From: Nitrospira sp.
GTDB lineage: Bacteria > Nitrospirota > Nitrospiria > Nitrospirales > Nitrospiraceae
NCBI GenBank assembly: GCA_024998565.1
Contig: JACOEM010000010.1
Coordinates: 62,001 to 126,000, forward strand
Direction of reading: 5' to 3'
Length of the DNA: 64,000 nucleotides
This document shows, in pieces, positions 34,129 to 44,200 of the stretch (its first letter is position 1; every line of letters begins with the position of its first letter). The position numbers and the translations under genes were made by a program. The notes under the pieces are model-generated. The model saw only the letters and a program-made list of their open reading frames with translations, ran no database searches and had not been told where the DNA came from.

Positions 34129-36813
34129 AATAACTGAGGGGGCGTGATCCTTGGCGAGGCCAGGATGACGCCCGGAATTATCACGCTGTACGTCAGCATG
34201 ACGTTCTGCGTCACCCGTTCGCTCTACAGCCTGCAGCGCTGACTTTTTCTCATGGGAAATCTGAACCAGTTCTCTTAGCGATTCCTTGTCATCGGTCACA
34301 ATTCTCACATCTGCCCGCGCCCGCGAGATGCCAACATACCAAGTCTGTTCGCCTGAGATTGACTTCTCTCGTGCGGAGTCGATATGCACAATGACTGATT
34401 GAGTAGTCTTACCCTGTGATGCCCACGTGGTGGATGCGTAGGCGTAGTCCCAATGCTGCTCTGTTCGATCATTCAAATTCAGTGTCTGGGGCTCCCCATG
34501 CTGTGTTTCTATGATAGCCTTCAAACCCTTCTGGTCCACAGAAATAACGCGCGCCGATTCTCCATTTCGTCTATCAGCGTCTGAGTTGTTTCTTGTCCAT
34601 CTGATCGTATCTCCTGCCTGTAGACCCCTTGATTCTTCCCTGTAGACCTCTATGCCTTTCGTTCTTGGCGTCCATGATTCTCGTTCACCAGTTGCACGTT
34701 CCAAGACCAATACGGTCTTGGTCTCATCCATGCCGATCACTCGCGAGTAGGTTCCCATGCTGCGCACAACATCTCCTACGTCATATGAACCTACTTCACG
34801 CTTTTGCGCAGCTGTTAGATCTTTCGCCGTGAGAGTGATTGCCCTCAATTCTGGTCCCATTATTGACCTGTCATGTTTCAGTCCATCTCGAATCAACATA
34901 TTTAGGTCCGACCGATCCGTACGGGTTCCGGTAATCACTAGCGTGTTCTCTCGTGCGGTAAGGGGCTGATTCAGGAACTCTTGTGCAACGTGTTGTAGGC
35001 GTTCGGGACGATCGCTAATCTCGGTAATGTGCCCTGAGCCGTCGAGTCGACGAACAGCCGCGTCAACTTTTCCTTGAGCAGTTTCCTCCACGGCTTGTTT
35101 GAGGGTCGGATCTTTCTGCCTCAAGTTCTGACCCATCGTCACAGAGGAAATCCCTTGATCAAGGAAAAGCCCAAAGCCGTTTCCGGCCTCGATGCTGCCG
35201 AGCTGCTGGCGATCGCCAAGAAACACTGCACGGTTGTCCTGTGCCTCTATTCGGCTAACCAATTCGTGCATTTGTCTCGCGCTTAGCATGCTGCTTTCAT
35301 CGATGACGTATAACGTCTTGCTGTCCTGTTCATGGCGTGAATTGCTTGAGAGAAAGCCTGCGACTGTTTCACTGGGGATTTGTGCCTCGTGCTCTAACAC
35401 CCGTGAGGCGGCTGAGGTTGGGGTTAACCCCCGAACCTCGTAGCCCTGCGATTCTGCGATGATTCGGACCTCTCCGATCATTGTAGTTTTTCCGGTGCCA
35501 GCTTTTCCTTCCACTGCAATGAAACGATCTTGTGTCGAAAGAATCAAACCCGCTGCGGCCTCTTGTCCCGCTGTGAGTGAACGGGTGAAGGCAGGAGCAG
35601 ATACTTCCTGTCGAGCCAGAATCGGCTCGATCTGCGTTTTCCCCTGTTGCATGATTGCGACAGCTTCGCGCTCAAGGCGTAGGGCCGTTGGGGTCGTGTA
35701 ATGATCTCGTCCCAGCTCATCCGGTAACCGGATCAACTCGCCGGCATTTGCCTGTCTGGCGATCTCATGGCTCACGGAATCATAAGTCACATCACCCATG
35801 CCGTGTGCGAGCGAGTGCCTCAATAGATCCTGATGACCGAACACCGACTGTCGCTCGCTCACATGCTCGACTGCCCACTGAACTGCTTCCTGCGCTGCTG
35901 TGGCTTGGGTATGCCTGTCTCGGTAAAGGATTTCTTGCCGTGCCTGCTGGGTGACCTGTGCCAAGTCCAGTCCCACTCCCTGCGCGCGCGCCTCCCATTC
36001 CTTGTGCAATTCATTTCGGTCTACAGGTTGTTTTGCTTCCCGTGTTTCAAGCGCGACGCGTTCGGCCGTTCTGGGATCGTCTTTTCCGCGAGCGGCAAGT
36101 GCTTCTTGAATATCCTGTCGTCTCTGAGAAAAGTGTTCAATCTGCTCAGTGGAGAACCCTTTGAGTTCCCATCTCCCATCGGCATGGGTTCGTTCAATCT
36201 CGTAGCCGAGGCGGTGGACTTGGTCTGCTAGTTCTGCTCGGTAAATCGCCCCTGCCGTCATTTTCAGGACAAAGAACTCCTGGTTGTCCAACGCGCGCCA
36301 TTCCCCATCGTCTCGTTGTGTCGCGTTGACGACAACAGCATGGGTGTGAAGTTGTGGATCTTGCGCACGGCTGGTCTCATGTTGAAATTGTGCGACCACC
36401 AGATTCCCGGTCCGCTCAATGGTCGTCACCCCATCTTGCGTGATACGTGCTTGACTCGCTTCGTTCTCAACATAGTCCATGGCCTTGCCGACGGCCTTGT
36501 CATGTGCCGCCAGAAGGCGTTCGTCATTCCCGACCAGTGCCGCAAGTGAGACCGTTTTCGGGGCACTGTAGGTGAGGTCGATTCCGCCTCGTCTGGTCCC
36601 ATCACTACGCGATTGGATCTCATTCCCGTCAGGGAGATGACCCTCGAGGAGTTCACGAAACGTCTCTGCCTCAACCTCGCGGCCTTCGAGTCCCAGGGCT
36701 TCCGACCCGCGCCCTGTCCAGACTCCAAGCACTTGGCCATCTCCGTAGTAGAACTCGTCCTTTTGATAGTAGTTTGTTGCCTGAGCGGCCTTCACGTTGC
36801 TGATACTCAGCAT
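34114..36813 (-). CDS. MobF-family conjugative relaxase-helicase (TrwC/TraI-like)
   Basis: 899-residue relaxase that nicks the transfer origin and unwinds the strand. The N-terminal relaxase domain starts MLSISNVKAAQATNYYQKDEFYY, with the catalytic Tyr pair at 14-15, and carries the metal-binding His triad in RAQDPQLHTHAVVVN (about residue 160). The second half is a RecD-like helicase with Walker A VEGKAGTGKTTMIGE, TLYVIDESSMLSARQ and the motif TTWASQGKTTQSVIVHID. It is shorter than plasmid TraI, which has extra C-terminal domains. AAAGGA lies before the start. It acts with the coupling protein encoded upstream. Confidence 0.93.
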   Translation of the reverse strand: MLSISNVKAAQATNYYQKDEFYYGDGQVLGVWTGRGSEALGLEGREVEAETFRELLEGHLPDGNEIQSRSDGTRRGGIDLTYSAPKTVSLAALVGNDERLLAAHDKAVGKAMDYVENEASQARITQDGVTTIERTGNLVVAQFQHETSRAQDPQLHTHAVVVNATQRDDGEWRALDNQEFFVLKMTAGAIYRAELADQVHRLGYEIERTHADGRWELKGFSTEQIEHFSQRRQDIQEALAARGKDDPRTAERVALETREAKQPVDRNELHKEWEARAQGVGLDLAQVTQQARQEILYRDRHTQATAAQEAVQWAVEHVSERQSVFGHQDLLRHSLAHGMGDVTYDSVSHEIARQANAGELIRLPDELGRDHYTTPTALRLEREAVAIMQQGKTQIEPILARQEVSAPAFTRSLTAGQEAAAGLILSTQDRFIAVEGKAGTGKTTMIGEVRIIAESQGYEVRGLTPTSAASRVLEHEAQIPSETVAGFLSSNSRHEQDSKTLYVIDESSMLSARQMHELVSRIEAQDNRAVFLGDRQQLGSIEAGNGFGLFLDQGISSVTMGQNLRQKDPTLKQAVEETAQGKVDAAVRRLDGSGHITEISDRPERLQHVAQEFLNQPLTARENTLVITGTRTDRSDLNMLIRDGLKHDRSIMGPELRAITLTAKDLTAAQKREVGSYDVGDVVRSMGTYSRVIGMDETKTVLVLERATGERESWTPRTKGIEVYREESRGLQAGDTIRWTRNNSDADRRNGESARVISVDQKGLKAIIETQHGEPQTLNLNDRTEQHWDYAYASTTWASQGKTTQSVIVHIDSAREKSISGEQTWYVGISRARADVRIVTDDKESLRELVQISHEKKSALQAVERTGDAERHADVQRDNSGRHPGLAKDHAPSVISFSR

Positions 36814-36878
36814 GTCCTATGGTCCTTTCTCCTGAGCAATCCGTCTCAGTTCGAGTGAGAGAATGGCTCGGGCGACAC

Positions 36879-38720
36879 TCAGCGGCCTAATACGAGAGGG
36901 CGCTCTCGCGGAGCATTGGCGGTTGGTGGTGGGGCTGGCGTCTGTGGTGTTGACGTGATCCCAGGGCCCAACAGAAGATCCTCACGCATCTGATAGATCG
37001 CTTCCCCTGGACCGTTTCCCTGGCCACGATAGTTGGGAAGTTCGACACGGGCGACCGGGTGTCCGGTCATGGACAGGAACGCTTCATATGGAGGCAACGA
37101 AGCCAATTCCGAGGCAAGGACGAGGGACTCCGTGGTATCCCGACGTTGCACGCCGATGGAATCCCGCTCGGCGCTGACACTCAGCGTGTGAGCCTCATGG
37201 GCTTGCTCGATCTGTTGTTGCCCCAACATCTGTTCGAAATATTTTGCCGTCTCGACGGCTGAGGTGCGGTAGAGGAGCTTCGTCATACAATTGTTGATAA
37301 TTGTATCGCGCTCGTCTTTTGAGTAGGCATTCAATCCTCCGAGGTCCTGGACGGAGAGCCAGGCGGAGGCCCCTTTGCTCCGCCCGCGTTGCAGGATGTT
37401 CAACAACGAACTCAACTTATTCAGAGCAGAGAGCTCGTCCAGAATCAGGTAGAGACGCCGATCCTCACTGTCTGGCAGCTCCAGAAGGTGCATGCAAGCC
37501 AGATCAATGGCGAGGGTCAAGATTGGAGCAAGCAGCTTACTGGTACTGGGCGGGTTTACAATCCAGACCCACTGCGTGGATTGCTCATCTCTGATCCAGG
37601 AACGAAACGAGAAGTCGCCATCCTGCATGAAGCTGAAGGCCATCGCGTAGCGATGGAGGTTGGCCAACACTCCGGCGGCTTGCGGGGCGGCTGCTGAAGT
37701 GATGTGGTTGGCCACCTGCGCACCCCAGGGAGCAAGCCGAAGGAGCTCTGCGAGCCCATCGGCGTCGAGTTTGAGCGCCTCGGCGAGATCCTGGTTCCGC
37801 CGCATTCCCTTCGATGCCAGACTTACCAGCAAGGTGAAGAAGATCTGCCGTGCCGCATCGGACCAGAATTTGTCCGAGCTACTATCCTCCTCGACGACCA
37901 CAGAGTGGGCGGCTGCAAAGGCCTGGGGAATCGATTCAAGCTCTGAAGAAAGAGTCCAACCGCCTGACGCGGCAAGGAAGGGGGAGAGGATGATGTCCCC
38001 TGGCCTCCAGAACTCACGGCAGAGGTCGAGCTTCGTATCATGCACCAGTGCTCGCTTTCTCAAGCCGCGAATGGTCCCGAGGACCGATCGCAGGAACGTT
38101 GTCTTTCCTGAGCCTGTGCCGCCGGCGGTGAGCACGTGCTCTGTCTCCCGTCGCTTTGGCAGATACACAGCTCCAATAGCGATATCACCCTTCTGTTCTC
38201 GTCTCGTTCTCTTCGCGAGCGCTCTAGCGGTGGTTCGAAACTGGCCTCGGATATGGCGGGATTCGGACATCTTTCGGTCCCGGTAGCGATACCACATCAA
38301 CATCACAACGAAGCAGACGGGATAGGTCCACAAGGCATCAGCGAGGAGCGGGCTCACATGGCTCCATTCCCAAGCGATAACCGTCCCAAGATAGTCACGA
38401 GCGTGTGCGGCGTGGTGGACACGTGCTCTATCGTCACCCGGCAGCGTCATCTTCACCGTGGCGTCTTTCGCGGGGAGTCCTGCCACAGCCCAGGCGAAGA
38501 ACCATTGCGCTGCATGGCGTGGTTCCGGGACTGCCACGTCATCGAGCTCGACTTGGAACCACACGAAGGGGAGATAGACCAGGGTGGTGATGAGGATGAA
38601 CGACATCACCACCATCCGGGCGTTCATGCGCCAGGATGAGGCGAGGGAGTCATAGCCTCGTGCGGCGTCACCCTGATGCGACCGGTACCGAATGTAGGAA
38701 TCTTGGCGGGTTAATGGCAT
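36879..38720 (-). CDS. Type IV coupling protein (TrwB/TraD-like)
   Basis: 613-residue coupling ATPase that delivers the relaxase-DNA complex to a secretion channel. The N-terminal membrane helices are near residues 35-55 (MVVMSFILITTLVYLPFVW) and 125-145 (ALWTYPVCFVVMLMWY). The ATPase has Walker A VLTAGGTGSGKTTFLRSVLG (about residue 195) and Walker B RLYLILDELSALNKL. The C-terminus is Pro-rich. Gene order, with an RHH gene upstream and the relaxase downstream, parallels trwA-trwB-trwC of R388. Since the element has no secretion channel genes, it probably uses a helper. Confidence 0.92.
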   Translation of the reverse strand: MPLTRQDSYIRYRSHQGDAARGYDSLASSWRMNARMVVMSFILITTLVYLPFVWFQVELDDVAVPEPRHAAQWFFAWAVAGLPAKDATVKMTLPGDDRARVHHAAHARDYLGTVIAWEWSHVSPLLADALWTYPVCFVVMLMWYRYRDRKMSESRHIRGQFRTTARALAKRTRREQKGDIAIGAVYLPKRRETEHVLTAGGTGSGKTTFLRSVLGTIRGLRKRALVHDTKLDLCREFWRPGDIILSPFLAASGGWTLSSELESIPQAFAAAHSVVVEEDSSSDKFWSDAARQIFFTLLVSLASKGMRRNQDLAEALKLDADGLAELLRLAPWGAQVANHITSAAAPQAAGVLANLHRYAMAFSFMQDGDFSFRSWIRDEQSTQWVWIVNPPSTSKLLAPILTLAIDLACMHLLELPDSEDRRLYLILDELSALNKLSSLLNILQRGRSKGASAWLSVQDLGGLNAYSKDERDTIINNCMTKLLYRTSAVETAKYFEQMLGQQQIEQAHEAHTLSVSAERDSIGVQRRDTTESLVLASELASLPPYEAFLSMTGHPVARVELPNYRGQGNGPGEAIYQMREDLLLGPGITSTPQTPAPPPTANAPRERPLVLGR

Positions 38721-38722
38721 TG

Positions 38723-39088
38723 CTACTGAGGTCCTTCCTTAGCGGCAGAAAGGTCAATGTTGGCGCATCGCCGGGCTTCAGCCAGGATCTCAGCGGCCTT
38801 GGCCTGATCGACCGCGGCATATCGGACGATGGTTTCCGTGAGGCGAATCAGGTACTGCAGGGTTCGGTCCTGCCTGAGCCCTCCGAGCCCACGCTGAAGC
38901 ACGATACGGAGGGTGGCAGAGGGCGTCAGCTGGTCCTGTTTCGCCAGGGCCTGGATCTCCGCATGAAGCAGGGCCGGAATTCTGACGACCACGGTTCTCC
39001 TAGCGAGACCGTTCCTGGCCCGAAGGTCTGCCCAGCTCGTTGCGCCCTTCACTCTGCTCGACTGTAACTGACGTTGCTCAACGGCCAT
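38723..39088 (-). CDS. Relaxosome accessory RHH-type protein (TrwA-like)
   Basis: 121-residue protein with a ribbon-helix-helix-like core ARRTVVVRIPALLHAEIQALAKQDQLTPSATLRIVLQRGL (about residues 28-70) and a helical C-terminus (ETIVRYAAVDQAKAAEILAEARR). By position, directly upstream of the coupling protein, it matches TrwA-like proteins that bind the transfer origin and regulate the operon. AGGGAG precedes the ATG at 39,088; a longer frame to 39,157 lacks a ribosome site. Confidence 0.72.
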   Translation of the reverse strand: MAVEQRQLQSSRVKGATSWADLRARNGLARRTVVVRIPALLHAEIQALAKQDQLTPSATLRIVLQRGLGGLRQDRTLQYLIRLTETIVRYAAVDQAKAAEILAEARRCANIDLSAAKEGPQ

Positions 39089-39240
39089 TGAGTTCTCCCT
39101 GTGTGAAGCAGGTAGAGGTGGTAACACCGACAATTCTGTTACAGCCTGCAGGACCATCGCGCAGACCGTTCAAGTTATCAGGGGCTTGCCGTGTAACAAC
39201 CACAAGCAATTCCTGTTGCGTCGGGTGTGAAGGAACCAGT
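39089..39240. promoter_or_regulatory. Candidate oriT/promoter region of the mobilisation operon
   Basis: Noncoding 150 bases upstream of the TrwA-like gene, where oriT lies in R388-type systems. It contains the inverted repeat gtaaca (39,121-39,126)/tgttac (39,137-39,142) and another gtaaca word near 39,192. No nic-site consensus is recognised. This is inference from position. Confidence 0.3.
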
Positions 39241-39498
39241 CTACGTAGTGCGCGAATCTGCTAATTCCCCCCGAACATGGCCAACACGACCCTCTTGAGC
39301 CTGCTCAGCGAACAGGCGCCGCAGCTCTCGATCGCTGATCAGGGCAGCCCCCAGGATTTCCGCAGCCAGCTCGGCCTTTGGTTTCTGGGTGGCCCGTGTC
39401 AGGAATTCAAAGAGAGCAGCCGGGTACTCGGTCAGCTTCAATTTGATGACTGATTCCTGAGTGATTCGTTTCTTTTGGGAAAGCCGTAGTACCTTCAT
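39241..39498 (-). CDS. Hypothetical 85-residue protein
   Basis: Small protein with a basic start MKVLRLSQKKRITQESVIKLKL, predicted mostly helical (YPAALFEFLTRATQKPKAELAAEILGAAL), which could be a DNA-binding accessory. AGGAGG lies eight bases before the ATG. It is located at the head of the mobilisation genes. No family recognised. Confidence 0.6.
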   Translation of the reverse strand: MKVLRLSQKKRITQESVIKLKLTEYPAALFEFLTRATQKPKAELAAEILGAALISDRELRRLFAEQAQEGRVGHVRGELADSRTT

Positions 39499-39636
39499 GA
39501 TGATCCTCCTCTTGGTGATGAATGAGCCCGCAACAATCTCTATCTACATATACCCGGCGTTCCGCGGCCTTCAGGCCATATACCAGTCGTGATGTATCGC
39601 TAGAGGAAGTTTTCTCGAATGGCTAACTTGCCGCCC

Positions 39637-40578
39637 TCAGGCGGCCTGCTGCTGCACCGGCGGCTGCAGCCGGTGCAGGAAGTCGGCGGCGCGTTGCGCG
39701 TGGGCGGCGGCGCGGAAGATGGCGCGTTTGTCATCCTTCAGGACGGTCAGCCAGTGGGCGATATAGGACGCGTGATCTTCTCGGGGCGTCAAGGACAGTT
39801 CGAGGTCGGCGCACAGAAAGGCCGCGCCTAGCTCCGCGACAAGTTCCTCCTCGGCATAGCCTTCGTCGCCCCATGTCTTGCGCCCGAATTCACGGGCGAG
39901 GCGCGAGGGATGCTTGGTCCAGTGCGTGGATTCATGGGCGAGGGTGGCATAGTAGCTCTGCGCATCGCAGAAGGCCTCAAACGGCGGCATGCGTATGTAA
40001 TCAGGCTCTTGAGCATAATAGGCTTGCGTCCCGCCGTGGCGGATGTCGGCCCGCAGGTTGGCGAAGAAGCTTTCCGCGTGTTCGAGCCGCTGTATCGGAT
40101 TGAAGCGCGGCTCAGGTTTGGCGTAGTAGTGGGCGGGCAGTCCTTCAATCTGCTCGACGTTGAAGACCGTGTAGCCCTTCATGAAGTGGATTTCACGCTC
40201 GGTTTCATCGCCGGTCGCATCGTCTGTTTCCTTGCGTGTGATGGAATTGGCATAAACCACGAGCGAGCCTTTCTCCCCCTTGCGCACGTGGGCGTTTAAC
40301 TCCAAAGCCTGTTTGAACGTCATCCAGATCGGGGCTGCGAAACCGCCGGCCAGGGCTGCGCTCCAGAGCATCAGGATATTGATGCCGGAGTAGGGCGTGC
40401 CGTTGTGCCGCAGCGGACGGGTGATCTTGCCGGCCGCATGTTCGGCGTTCCACGGCTTCACCCAGGTTCGAACGCTTTGTTCCAGATCGGCTACGATCCG
40501 ATCGGTGACGCGGGTGTATACATCCTTCCGCGTGATCCCGTCATGATGATTGTTGTCGTTGCCGGTGCAGGTTTTCAT
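39637..40578 (-). CDS. ArdC-like antirestriction protein
   Basis: 313-residue protein: an N-terminal ssDNA-binding-like domain (KDVYTRVTDRIVADLEQSVRTWVKPWNAEH, then RPLRHNGTPYSGINILMLW) and a C-terminal zinc-metallopeptidase-like domain with YYATLAHESTHWTKHPSRLARE (HExxH-type HESTH) and YAEEELVAELGAAFLCADL. This is the ArdC architecture, in which the protein protects incoming single-stranded DNA from host restriction during transfer. AGGAGG precedes the ATG at 40,578. Its DNA is more GC-rich than the rest of the element, suggesting separate acquisition. A GCCGCC/GGCGGC hairpin overlaps the stop codon. Confidence 0.88.
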   Translation of the reverse strand: MKTCTGNDNNHHDGITRKDVYTRVTDRIVADLEQSVRTWVKPWNAEHAAGKITRPLRHNGTPYSGINILMLWSAALAGGFAAPIWMTFKQALELNAHVRKGEKGSLVVYANSITRKETDDATGDETEREIHFMKGYTVFNVEQIEGLPAHYYAKPEPRFNPIQRLEHAESFFANLRADIRHGGTQAYYAQEPDYIRMPPFEAFCDAQSYYATLAHESTHWTKHPSRLAREFGRKTWGDEGYAEEELVAELGAAFLCADLELSLTPREDHASYIAHWLTVLKDDKRAIFRAAAHAQRAADFLHRLQPPVQQQAA

Positions 40579-40971
40579 GTTGTCCTCCTTTTTCGAAGTT
40601 GATGTTGGCTCTCTCACAAGGCGTGGAGAGCCAACTCAACCCGCAGGGAAAGAGGAGGACGGAGCGGGGGCCGGTGGGCGTGCCGCTGGGGCCGGATAGC
40701 ACAGTGTCAACCGTGACAGAGCCGCTGTTGCTCTGGCGCGGCCTGTGCGGCCCCGCAGGCTTAAAAACGCCCAGCAGGCGCCTCGCGGGAAAACCTGCAT
40801 CGGATGGCAACTTAGGAAGGCATGAACTGGCACATAGCCGTCCAGGCCGGTCGGAGGAAGTGGATGAAGAATGACGTTAGTTGTTGAAATAGATGCGATT
40901 TCGTGAAAAATGCCGTGCCCTAGATAAATCAAGTGGTGTAATGTGGTGCACATTTGAAAGGTGGAGCTGAT
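40579..40971. other. Intergenic region upstream of the defence operon
   Basis: About 390 bases between the divergent ArdC-like and RHH genes; GC-rich on the left, AT-rich after 40,860. It contains the perfect palindrome listed at 40,940. Open frames on either strand here (for example 40,636-41,175 minus) lack ribosome sites. A good sigma-70 promoter was not identified. Confidence 0.5.
40940..40954. promoter_or_regulatory. Operator-like perfect palindrome
   Basis: AATGTG-GTG-CACATT, a perfect inverted repeat 17 bases before the RHH gene. RHH repressors usually bind such sites in their own promoter, so this is a likely autoregulatory operator of the operon 40,972-54,926. Confidence 0.55.
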
Positions 40972-41229
40972 ATGGCAAAAGCAAAGAGCGAAAAGAAAAT
41001 AGAAGTTAAGGCGCGAAGAACCCGTGCGACGCGGGCATCTGTGAGCTTCCCAAGCAATGTATACGGAAGTCTCGGAGCGATAGCACGAAGGAAAAAGGTG
41101 TCGCTGGCGTGGGTTGTGAGAGACGCTGCAGAAAAGTACATCGCGGAAGAGGCGGATGAGGGAAGGGCGGAACACCTCTCTGATGGAACAGCGCGGCGGA
41201 CCGAGAGATATTTGCGTGAGTCCCCATGA
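40972..41229 (+). CDS. Ribbon-helix-helix (CopG-like) regulator
   Basis: 85-residue basic protein. A Lys/Arg-rich N-terminus precedes TRASVSFPSNVYGSLGAIARRKKVSLAWVVRDAAEKYIAEEA, which has the RHH strand-helix-helix pattern. AGGTGGAG precedes the ATG at 40,972. Its stop overlaps the helicase start (ATGA), so it is the first gene of the defence operon. It probably represses the operon through the palindrome at 40,940 (inference). Confidence 0.75.
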   Translation: MAKAKSEKKIEVKARRTRATRASVSFPSNVYGSLGAIARRKKVSLAWVVRDAAEKYIAEEADEGRAEHLSDGTARRTERYLRESP

Positions 41230-44200
41230 AACTCATTAAGAACACAGGGAGTGAGCGCGTAATCGGCGAACTACGTGAGGCCCTGGCGCCGCCGTCATCG
41301 CTTGACCTGGCGTCTCCTGCGTTTTCGATCTTCGCCTTTGCGGAGTTGCGCGATGTGCTGGAAAAGCTCGACGCTTGCCGCATGGTGCTCCCAGCAACCG
41401 ATGGGCATGATCTTGGGCTGACCGGATCAGAGACAGACCGTGCTTTTCGAAACCGCCTGCAGCTCAGGTGGCTTGCACGCGAATGTGCCGGGTGGGTCAA
41501 CAAGAAAGTGGAGCTGCGCGGTGCTCCGGCCCTGTTGCCGCAATCCATCCTCATCGCCGGAAGACCAGGTTCAGAGCTGCATCGTGTGATCACCGGCAAC
41601 TGTGCGTTCACAACGGAAGGCTTGGGCATTACTCCCGGCAATCAATTCAGTCTGATCCAGTGCTCAGAAAAACCCGAAGAATCGGCCATTCTTGGCTCTT
41701 GGTTCACGAGCCTCTGGAATACTCTACCCGCATCTGATCATCAAAAAGCCGCGTTCCTGTCGCGGCTTCAGGAACTCGCCGAACTGAAAGCCCCGTCGCT
41801 CATCTATTACGTGACGCTTTCCCACATTTTCAAAGACCTCGGTGACGAACTGGACGAAGAGCGGATCATCAAATCCGCCACCGGCATCCGTAACACGACG
41901 GTCTGGAAGAAGCTGTACAAGTTTCAGCGGGATGGTGTCGTCGGAGCTATCGACAAGCTGGAACGGCTAGGGGGCTGCATCATTGCTGACAGCGTGGGTC
42001 TGGGGAAGACATTCGAGGCGCTCGCCATCATCAAATACTACGAGCTTCGCAATGACCGCGTGCTGGTATTGGCTCCGAAGCGCTTGCGCGACAACTGGAC
42101 ACTCTATAAGGCCAACGACCGGCGTAACTTCCTCGCCTCCGACCGGTTCAATTACGACGTGTTGAACCACACCGATCTCTCCCGCGATGGAGGCACTTCC
42201 GGCGACATCGATCTTTCCCACGTCAATTGGGGCAATTATGACCTGGTGGTCATCGACGAATCCCATAACTTCCGGAACAAGTCCACGCACAATACCCGCG
42301 AAACACGTTACGACCGGCTCATGCGGCGGATAATTAAAAATGGCGTGAAGACGCGTGTTCTCATGCTTTCCGCCACGCCCGTGAACAACCGCCTGGCTGA
42401 TCTCAAGAATCAGATTGCCTTCGTTACCGAGGGAGATGATAGGGCCTTAGACGCACACGGTATTTCCAGCATCGAGACAACGGTGCGACAGGCACAGCTT
42501 CAGTTCAACCGTTGGCTTGCCCTAGAGGATACTGAAAGGAAGCCGGCGCATCTCTTGGAGATGCTCGGTTTTGACTATTTCAAATTGCTCGATTTGTTGA
42601 CCATCGCACGATCCAGGAAACATGTTGAAAAATACTATGGTACCAAGGAAACCGGCCGTTTCCCGGAGCGGCTGAAGCCCTTTAACATCAAGCCGGACGT
42701 GGATCTTGCCGGTGAATTTCGTTCCATCCGCGATATCAACAACGAAATCCGGCGGCTTACGCTTGCGGCCTATGCGCCGTTGCGGTATGTGCTGCCACAC
42801 AAGCAAGCGGCCTATGATGCGAAATATAGCACTCAGATTCGCGGTGGGGAGAGCTTCTTCCGGCAGGTAGACCGTGAAGAAAGCCTTGTTCACCTGCTCC
42901 GGGTGAACGTCCTGAAGCGCATGGAGAGTGCGGTTACTTCTTTTGCCCTCACAATCAAACGTCAGCTGGCCGATGTTGAGGCCACCCTGCACAAAATTGA
43001 GACCCATGCCGAAGAGGTAGAGGAAATCAACATTGAGGACGTGGACGCAGATGACCCGGCTTTTGAGAGCCTGCTCGTCGGGCGGAAGGTCAAAGTGTTA
43101 TTGCAGGATGTGGACCGGGTCCGCTGGCGGCAGGATCTTATCGAAGACCGCAATCGGCTTGCGACACTCCTTTCTGCGGCAAAACAGGTGGGCGCGGCGC
43201 GTGACGCGAAGCTCCGGGCCCTGCGGGATGTCATCGAGCGCAAGTGCCGGCAGCCGATCAACGGCGGAAACCGGAAGGTCATCGTCTTCACAGCCTTTGC
43301 CGACACGGCCCGCTATCTCTATCAAGAGCTTTCTGGATGGGCACAAAAGGAACTGGGTCTCCAGTCGGCGTTTGTAAGCGGTGCTGGTCATAATGAGACG
43401 ACGCTGCCCAAACTTCGGAAGGACTTCACAAGTATCCTAACGGCGTTCTCACCCCGGTCAAAAGAGCGGCCCGAGGACTTTGCCGGAGAAGGCGAAATCG
43501 ATCTCCTCATCGCCACCGACTGTATCAGCGAAGGCCAGAACCTGCAGGACTGCGATACCGCCGTAAACTACGACATTCACTGGAACCCTGTGCGGATCAT
43601 CCAGCGTTTTGGCCGCATCGACCGGATCGGGTCGCTAAATGAGCGCATCCAGCTCATTAACTTCTGGCCGAACATGGAGCTGGAGGAGTACATCAACCTT
43701 GAACAGCGCGTCAGCGGACGCATGGTACTGCTCGATATTTCCGCGACCGGCGAGGAGAACGTCATCGAGCATCAATCGGGCGATCAGATGAACGATCTCG
43801 AATATCGCCGCAAGCAGCTCCTCAAGCTCCAGGACGCCGTCATCGACCTTGAAGACTTAAGCAGCGGCGTCTCCATCGCCGACCTTACCCTGAATGACTT
43901 CCGTGTTGATCTCGCGGGGTTTCTCAAAGAGCACGCAGGGAAACTGGAGAGCTTGCCAATCGGCACGTTTGCCGTCACTAGGGCGCAGAACAGCGGTGAA
44001 TCGGCAATCCCCCCGGGCGTCATCTTCTGCCTGCGCGCGGTGGGAGAAGCGGCGCTCAAGACCATGGAGCCAGGTTATCCGCTTGCTCCGCACTACGTCG
44101 TGCATGTAGGCGACGATGGGGCAGTGTTGTTGCCGTTCACTCAGGCCAAGCAAGTGCTCGATCGCCTGAAGCGGCTTTGCATTGGGTCCGACCTACCCGA

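Noticed and set aside
40636-41175. 179-residue minus-strand open frame
   Set aside because: Opposes the RHH gene and its start, has odd composition and no ribosome site.
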